From Oscillospiraceae bacterium (GTDB lineage: Bacteria; Bacillota; Clostridia; Oscillospirales; Oscillospiraceae): 16,251 nt of DNA. Both the position numbers and the translations under genes were made by a program. The stretch's first letter is position 1; the number at the start of each line of letters is the position of its first letter. The stretch is from assembly GCA_017400415.1 (NCBI GenBank), contig JAFPTE010000024.1, positions 1-16,251 of the forward strand. Reading direction: 5' to 3'. Below, in pieces: positions 12,351 to 16,251 of the stretch. The notes below the pieces were generated by a model. The model was not told the DNA's origin, did not search any database, and worked only from the letters and a program-made list of their open reading frames with translations.

Positions 12351-13874
12351 ATGAGCGTTCGGGGTATTTACACATCAGTCAACGATATACGCAAGAGGGT
12401 CTTTGCAGAGGTGGCCAAGCTCTCCTACAACTACAAGGAAGGTGACCTGCGGGAAATGGAGCTCATACCCTACCGGGTCATTCCCGGTGAGGTGGGCACC
12501 TACCGGGAGAGCATTTTCCTGGAGCGGGCCATCGTCAAGGAGCGCATGAGGCTGGCAATGGGCCTCAATCTCCGCACCTTCCTGGAGCACTCTCCGGTCT
12601 CTACCAATGCGGAGGACTGCGTCAAGCCCGAGAAGTACTATGAACCGCCCCTTATCAACATTATCAAGTTCGCCTGCCACAAGTGCCCGGATAACGTTAT
12701 AACCGTTACCGACCAGTGCCAGGGCTGCCTGGCCCACCCCTGCAAGGAGGTCTGCCCCAAGGGGACCATCTCCATCCAGAACGGCAAAAGCCACGTGGAC
12801 CAGGAGAAGTGCATCAAGTGCGGCCGCTGCGTGGAGGTCTGCCCCTACGGCGCCATTCTCCGGATGGAGCGGCCCTGCTCCAAGGCCTGCGGCATGCACG
12901 CCATCGGCTCCGACGAGTACGGCAGAGCCGAGATAAACCAGGAAAAGTGCGTCAGCTGCGGCATGTGCCTGGCCAACTGCCCCTTCGGCGCCGTGGCGGA
13001 TAAGGCACAGATATTCCAGACCATCCAGGCCATCAGGAGCGAGACCCCGGTCTACGCCGCCATCGCCCCGGCGGTGGTGGGCCAGTTCGGCCCCGCCGTC
13101 ACCCAGGACAAGCTCCGGGACGCCTTCCGGAAGCTGGGCTTTGCGGATATAGTGGAGGTGGCCGTAGGCGCCGACCTGTGCACCATCGAGGAGGCGGCGG
13201 ACTTCGTGAAGGAGGTTCCGGAGAAGCTGCCCTTCATGGGCACCTCCTGCTGCCCCGCCTGGTCCGTCATGGCCAAAAAGGAATTCCCGGAGTATGCGGA
13301 CTGCATCTCCATGGCTCTGACGCCCATGGTGCTGACGGGCCGCCTTATAAAGAAGGAGCACCCGGGCTGCAAGGTGGCCTTCATCGGGCCCTGCGCCGCC
13401 AAGAAGCTGGAGGCCAGCCGCAGGACCATCCGCAGCGATATCGACTTCGTGCTGACCTTTGAGGAGGTCATGGGCATGTTCGAGGCCCGGGAGGTGGATC
13501 TCTCCGACCTGCAGAAGGACCCGGTCTTCGCCCACGCCTCCGGCGACGGAAGGGGCTTCGCCATATCCGGCGGAGTGGCCCAGGCCGTTGTGAACTGCAT
13601 CGCCAAAACAAACCCGGATATGGAGGTCAGGGTGGAGCACGCCGAGGGCCTGGACAACTGCCGGAAGATGATGCGCCTTGCTAAGGCCGGAAAGCTGAAC
13701 GGGTACCTGCTGGAGGGCATGGCCTGCCCCGGCGGCTGCGTTGGCGGCGCCGGCACCATCCAGCCCATCCAGAAATCCGCCATGGCCGTGGAGCGGAACA
13801 AAAAGGGCAGCGAAAAGCAGCACGCCTATGACTCCGAGTACTCCTCCCTCCTGCCCAGGCTGGAGGAGGAATAA
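12351..13874 (+). CDS. Monomeric [FeFe] hydrogenase, group B (CpIII-like)
   Basis: The 507-residue iron-sulfur protein carries all H-cluster motifs: TSCCPAW (Cys300, Cys301), GPCAAKKLE (Cys348, Lys351) and GMACPGGCVGGAG (Cys459, Cys463). It likely reduces protons or oxidises hydrogen in the cytoplasm. Upstream are two four-cysteine ferredoxin clusters (Cys154/157/160/164 and Cys200/203/206/210) and additional cysteines (109, 112, 123, 126, 131, 135, 176, 180) that may hold another cluster. There is no N-terminal [2Fe-2S] domain as in CpI. The second motif has IGPC in place of MPC, as I recall for group B enzymes. GGAGG lies shortly before the ATG. No partner subunit or HydE/F/G maturase is in the window. 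The group assignment needs a tree. Confidence 0.88.
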   Translation: MSVRGIYTSVNDIRKRVFAEVAKLSYNYKEGDLREMELIPYRVIPGEVGTYRESIFLERAIVKERMRLAMGLNLRTFLEHSPVSTNAEDCVKPEKYYEPPLINIIKFACHKCPDNVITVTDQCQGCLAHPCKEVCPKGTISIQNGKSHVDQEKCIKCGRCVEVCPYGAILRMERPCSKACGMHAIGSDEYGRAEINQEKCVSCGMCLANCPFGAVADKAQIFQTIQAIRSETPVYAAIAPAVVGQFGPAVTQDKLRDAFRKLGFADIVEVAVGADLCTIEEAADFVKEVPEKLPFMGTSCCPAWSVMAKKEFPEYADCISMALTPMVLTGRLIKKEHPGCKVAFIGPCAAKKLEASRRTIRSDIDFVLTFEEVMGMFEAREVDLSDLQKDPVFAHASGDGRGFAISGGVAQAVVNCIAKTNPDMEVRVEHAEGLDNCRKMMRLAKAGKLNGYLLEGMACPGGCVGGAGTIQPIQKSAMAVERNKKGSEKQHAYDSEYSSLLPRLEEE

Positions 13875-13921
13875 GGGCAGGGGAGAGCTGACTGCAACTT
13901 GCCCTTGAACTCAGTCCCTCC
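13873..13921 (+). other. Intergenic segment with crossing inverted repeats before guaB
   Basis: AAGGGCA (13873-13879) can pair with TGCCCTT (13900-13906), and GACTG (13890-13894) with CAGTC (13912-13916). The second pairing crosses the first. No T run follows closely, so this is not a clear terminator for the hydrogenase gene. It could be a weak structured end or leader. The rest of the 151-base gap holds the guaB promoter. Confidence 0.3.
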
Positions 13922-13948
13922 GGCAGATATTTTGTCGGTTATTCCATC

Positions 13949-13976
13949 TTGACTGTGCTTTGCACTCTGTGATAAA
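13949..13976 (+). promoter_or_regulatory. Promoter of guaB
   Basis: TTGACT (13949-13954) and GATAAA (13971-13976) are 16 bases apart, with TGT just before the -10 (extended form). The ATG is 49 bases downstream of the -10, leaving a short leader in which I recognise no riboswitch. Confidence 0.55.
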
Positions 13977-14025
13977 CTACCAGAAATAAATAGCTCGTTA
14001 TCATACATATCGGGAGGTAAAACAA

Positions 14026-15537
14026 ATGGCCATAATCTTCAAGGAACCGTCTCGTACCTTCTCTGAGTACCTTCTCATCCCGGGCTACTCCTCTGCGGAG
14101 TGCATACCCAGCAAGGTGTCCCTCCGTACGCCCCTTGTGAAGCACAAGGTGGGGGAGGAGGCCTCTATCTATATGAACATACCCATGACCTCCGCCATCA
14201 TGCAGGCCGTCTCCGATGACAGAATGGCCGTGGCCCTGGCCAAGGAGGGCGGAGTCTCCTTCATCTACGGCTCCCAGTCCATCGCCGACCAGGCCGCCAT
14301 GGTGGCAAGAGCCAAGGCCTACAAGGCCGGCTTCGTGGTCTCCGACTCCAACGTGAAGCCGGACGACACCCTGGCGGACCTGCTCCGTGTCACCGGCGAG
14401 ACCGGCCACAACACCGTGGCCGTCACGGAGGACGGCAGCCCCAACGGCAGGCTCCTGGGCATCGTCACAAGCCGTGACTACCGCATCTCCCGCATGACCG
14501 GCACTGAGCTCGTCAGGGAGTTCATGACCGGCCTGGACAGGCTTGTGACCGCCCCCAAGAACACCACCCTCAAGGGCGCCAACGATATTATCTGGGACAA
14601 CAAGATAAACACCCTGCCCATCGTGGATGACGACGGGAACCTGATGTATTTCGTCTTCCGGAAGGACTATGACTCCCACAAGGAAAACCCCCTGGAGCTC
14701 CTGGACGACCATAAGCAGTTCATCGTAGGCGCCGGCATCAATACCCGTGACTATGCCGAGCGGGTCCCCGCCATTATCGAGGCCGGTGCGGACGTGCTGT
14801 GCATCGACTCCTCCGAGGGCTTCTCCGAATGGCAGAAGCGCACACTGGCCTGGATCCGTGAGCATTACGGCGACAAGGTGAAGGTGGGCGCAGGCAACGT
14901 GGTGGACTCCGAGGGCTTCCGCTTCCTGGCGGACTGCGGAGCCGACTTCGTGAAGGTGGGCATCGGCGGCGGCTCCATCTGCATCACCAGAGAGCAGAAG
15001 GGCATCGGCCGGGGCCAGGCCACCGCCCTTATCGACGTGTGCGCCGAGCGGGACCGCTACGCCCGTGAGACCGGCGTCTATGTGCCCGTTTGCTCCGACG
15101 GCGGCATTGTCCATGACTACCACTTCACCCTGGCCCTGGCCATGGGCGCAGACTTCCTTATGCTGGGCCGCTACTTCGCCCGCTTTGACGAGAGCCCCTC
15201 CCGCCGTGTGTCCATCGGCGGCAGCTACATGAAGGAGTACTGGGGCGAGGGCAGCGCCCGTGCCCGGAACTGGCAGCGCTATGACGTGGGCGGCAAGGCC
15301 GGCATGGCCTTTGAGGAGGGCGTGGACTCCTATGTGCCCTACGCCGGCTCCCTCCATGACAACGTGGCCCTGACCCTTTCCAAGGTCAAGCACACCATGT
15401 GCAACTGCGGCGCCCTCACCATCCCTGAGCTCCAGGAAAAGGCCAAGATCACCCTTGTCTCCGCCACCTCCATCGTGGAGGGCGGCGCCCATGACGTGGT
15501 GCTCAAGGAGAGCACCATGGACACCCAGAAGAAATGA
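14026..15537 (+). CDS. guaB: IMP dehydrogenase, Tritrichomonas-like divergent type
   Basis: IMP dehydrogenase converts IMP to XMP with NAD, the committed step to GMP. The 503-residue protein has a TIM barrel interrupted by a CBS pair (about 100-215). The catalytic loop GIGGGSICITREQKG places the nucleophile at Cys319. The mobile flap EYWGEGSARARNWQRYD holds the catalytic pair Arg418-Tyr419, and Asp261 (CIDSS) lies in the NAD site. The motifs YFARFDESPSRR and EGVDSYVPYAG differ from the usual bacterial form (roughly LAGTEESPG and EGVEGRVPYKG). Length and these residue numbers equal those known for the Tritrichomonas foetus enzyme. GGAGG (14013-14017) lies 8 bases before the ATG. It has its own promoter and ends at a terminator, so it is probably monocistronic. 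Confidence 0.96.
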   Translation: MAIIFKEPSRTFSEYLLIPGYSSAECIPSKVSLRTPLVKHKVGEEASIYMNIPMTSAIMQAVSDDRMAVALAKEGGVSFIYGSQSIADQAAMVARAKAYKAGFVVSDSNVKPDDTLADLLRVTGETGHNTVAVTEDGSPNGRLLGIVTSRDYRISRMTGTELVREFMTGLDRLVTAPKNTTLKGANDIIWDNKINTLPIVDDDGNLMYFVFRKDYDSHKENPLELLDDHKQFIVGAGINTRDYAERVPAIIEAGADVLCIDSSEGFSEWQKRTLAWIREHYGDKVKVGAGNVVDSEGFRFLADCGADFVKVGIGGGSICITREQKGIGRGQATALIDVCAERDRYARETGVYVPVCSDGGIVHDYHFTLALAMGADFLMLGRYFARFDESPSRRVSIGGSYMKEYWGEGSARARNWQRYDVGGKAGMAFEEGVDSYVPYAGSLHDNVALTLSKVKHTMCNCGALTIPELQEKAKITLVSATSIVEGGAHDVVLKESTMDTQKK

Positions 15538-15541
15538 TTCC

Positions 15542-15575
15542 CCGGGGGCACGTCGCCTGACGTGCCCCGGCTTTT
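15542..15575 (+). terminator. Intrinsic terminator after guaB
   Basis: GGGGCACGTC (15545-15554) pairs perfectly with GACGTGCCCC (15559-15568) around GCCT. Outer CC/GG bases extend the stem with one bulged G, and CTTTT (15571-15575) follows. The hairpin starts directly after the guaB stop. Confidence 0.88.
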
Positions 15576-15604
15576 GGGAAGGAAAATATCGAAAAACGAA
15601 AAAT

Positions 15605-15610
15605 TATATT
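15605..15610 (+). promoter_or_regulatory. Possible -10 element for the sirtuin gene
   Basis: TATATT lies in an A/T-rich stretch 26 bases before the ATG. The expected -35 region (near 15582-15587, GAAAAT) is poor, so only a -10 is offered. A promoter is expected here because guaB ends at a strong terminator. Confidence 0.35.
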
Positions 15611-15636
15611 TGATTTTCAGTGTAGGAGGCGCAATT

Positions 15637-16251
15637 ATGGAGGATAAAATCAAGTCTCTGCAGGAAATGCTTGACGAGTCAAAAAGCGTTGTGTTCTTCG
15701 GCGGGGCGGGAGTGAGCACCGAGAGCGGCATACCGGACTTCCGCAGCGTGGACGGGCTCTATAACCAGAAGTACGACTACCCTCCGGAGGAGATACTGAG
15801 CGCCACCTTCTTTAAGCACGACCCGGAGACCTTTTTCCGTTTTTACCGGGAGAAGCTGGATATCCGGGGGGCGAAGCCCAACGCCGCCCACAACTTTCTG
15901 GCAAGGCTTGAGGAGGCCGGGAAGCTCCGGGCGGTCATAACCCAGAACATTGACGGGCTCCACCAGGCCGCCGGCAGCAAAAACGTTCTGGAGCTCCACG
16001 GCACCCTGCTGCGGAACTACTGCTCAAAATGCGGCAGGAGCTACGGCGGCGACTACGTCTGGAAGACCCGGGGTGTGCCCCGGTGCACCTGCGGCGGCGT
16101 TGTGCGGCCGGACATCGTGCTCTATGAGGAGGGCCTGGACTCGGACGTGCTGCGCCGGAGCGTGGATGCACTGAGCCGGGCGGATATGCTCATTGTAGGG
16201 GGCACCAGCCTGGCGGTGTACCCGGCGGCGGGCCTTGTGCGCTATTTCGGC
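15637..16251 (+). CDS. cobB: Sirtuin NAD-dependent protein deacylase (3' end outside the window)
   Basis: Sir2 proteins remove acyl groups from lysine using NAD. The 205 visible residues show the NAD-binding GAGVSTESGIPDFR (23-36), TQNIDGLHQAAG (102-113), the catalytic His121 in ELHGT, a zinc site CSKC...CTC (Cys129, 132, 150, 152), VVRPDIVLYEE and GGTSLAVYPAAGL (188-200). Compared with the usual length of about 240, some 35 C-terminal residues lie beyond the window. The zinc pair CTC is tighter than the common CxxC but occurs in bacterial class members. AGGAGG (15624-15629) stands 7 bases before the ATG. The symbol is the generic bacterial one; deacetylase versus desuccinylase activity cannot be told. 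Confidence 0.95.
   Translation, partial: MEDKIKSLQEMLDESKSVVFFGGAGVSTESGIPDFRSVDGLYNQKYDYPPEEILSATFFKHDPETFFRFYREKLDIRGAKPNAAHNFLARLEEAGKLRAVITQNIDGLHQAAGSKNVLELHGTLLRNYCSKCGRSYGGDYVWKTRGVPRCTCGGVVRPDIVLYEEGLDSDVLRRSVDALSRADMLIVGGTSLAVYPAAGLVRYFG

Noticed and set aside
12375..13823. Long minus-strand open frame (482 codons) opposite the hydrogenase gene
   Set aside because: The plus-strand protein has complete H-cluster motifs; the antisense translation is low-complexity Gly/Ala/His/Leu without a family signature.
13977..14025. Purine riboswitch ahead of guaB
   Set aside because: The leader after the likely start site is too short, and I find no three-stem guanine aptamer or its conserved loop bases.
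13939..15492. Long minus-strand open frame (517 codons) opposite guaB
   Set aside because: Pure shadow of the guaB reading frame, with no ribosome binding site and no family match.

Overview
The window reads as an accessory-free stretch of a GC-rich, gut-type Clostridia chromosome (Oscillospirales or Ruminococcaceae-like). That placement is an inference. It rests on strong AGGAGG-type ribosome binding sites, sigma-A promoters in AT-rich gaps, Clostridia-typical families (YqeG, DUF951, a CD1247-type acidic protein, a CpIII-like [FeFe] hydrogenase) and a two-hairpin repeat at the left edge of a type I associate with gut Clostridia. I see no phage, IS, CRISPR, tRNA or rRNA, and no gene-free gap over 300 bases.

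Layout. (1) Minus strand 60-1321: nth (endonuclease III) followed by a FchA-type cyclohydrolase/cyclodeaminase. (2) Plus strand 1407-3871: rarA, a DUF951 protein and a threonine aldolase-like PLP enzyme, from a promoter that overlaps the divergent nth promoter. (3) Plus 3932-5504: yqeG (HAD phosphatase) and an M24 Xaa-Pro peptidase, with their own promoter. (4) Plus 5599-6623: efp and an acidic zinc-ribbon protein, closed by a strong terminator. (5) Plus 6678-10432: an ABC-F ATPase starting only 11 bases after that terminator's T run, then a membrane YdcF/DUF218 protein and a DUF2974 lipase-like protein. (6) Minus 10471-12183: four tightly packed genes, namely a DUF4177-like protein, an ExbB/TolQ-like channel subunit, an ExbD-like subunit with the membrane aspartate, and a second ExbD-like protein without it. 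(7) Plus 12351-13874: a monomeric [FeFe] hydrogenase, divergent from block 6. (8) Plus 14026-15537: an unusual IMP dehydrogenase of the Tritrichomonas-like type, with a terminator. (9) Plus 15637 to the window end: a sirtuin, cut off at the 3' side.

Most of this is housekeeping: DNA repair and fork maintenance, translation (EF-P, ABC-F), purine synthesis, hydrogen metabolism and protein deacylation. The best candidate for an undescribed system is block 6, a compact proton-channel operon of ExbB/ExbD type in an organism that appears to lack an outer membrane. It carries two different ExbD-type subunits, only one with the proton-relay acid, plus a small leading protein. The second notable item is the IMP dehydrogenase, whose length, catalytic numbering and motifs match what I remember of the Tritrichomonas foetus enzyme.
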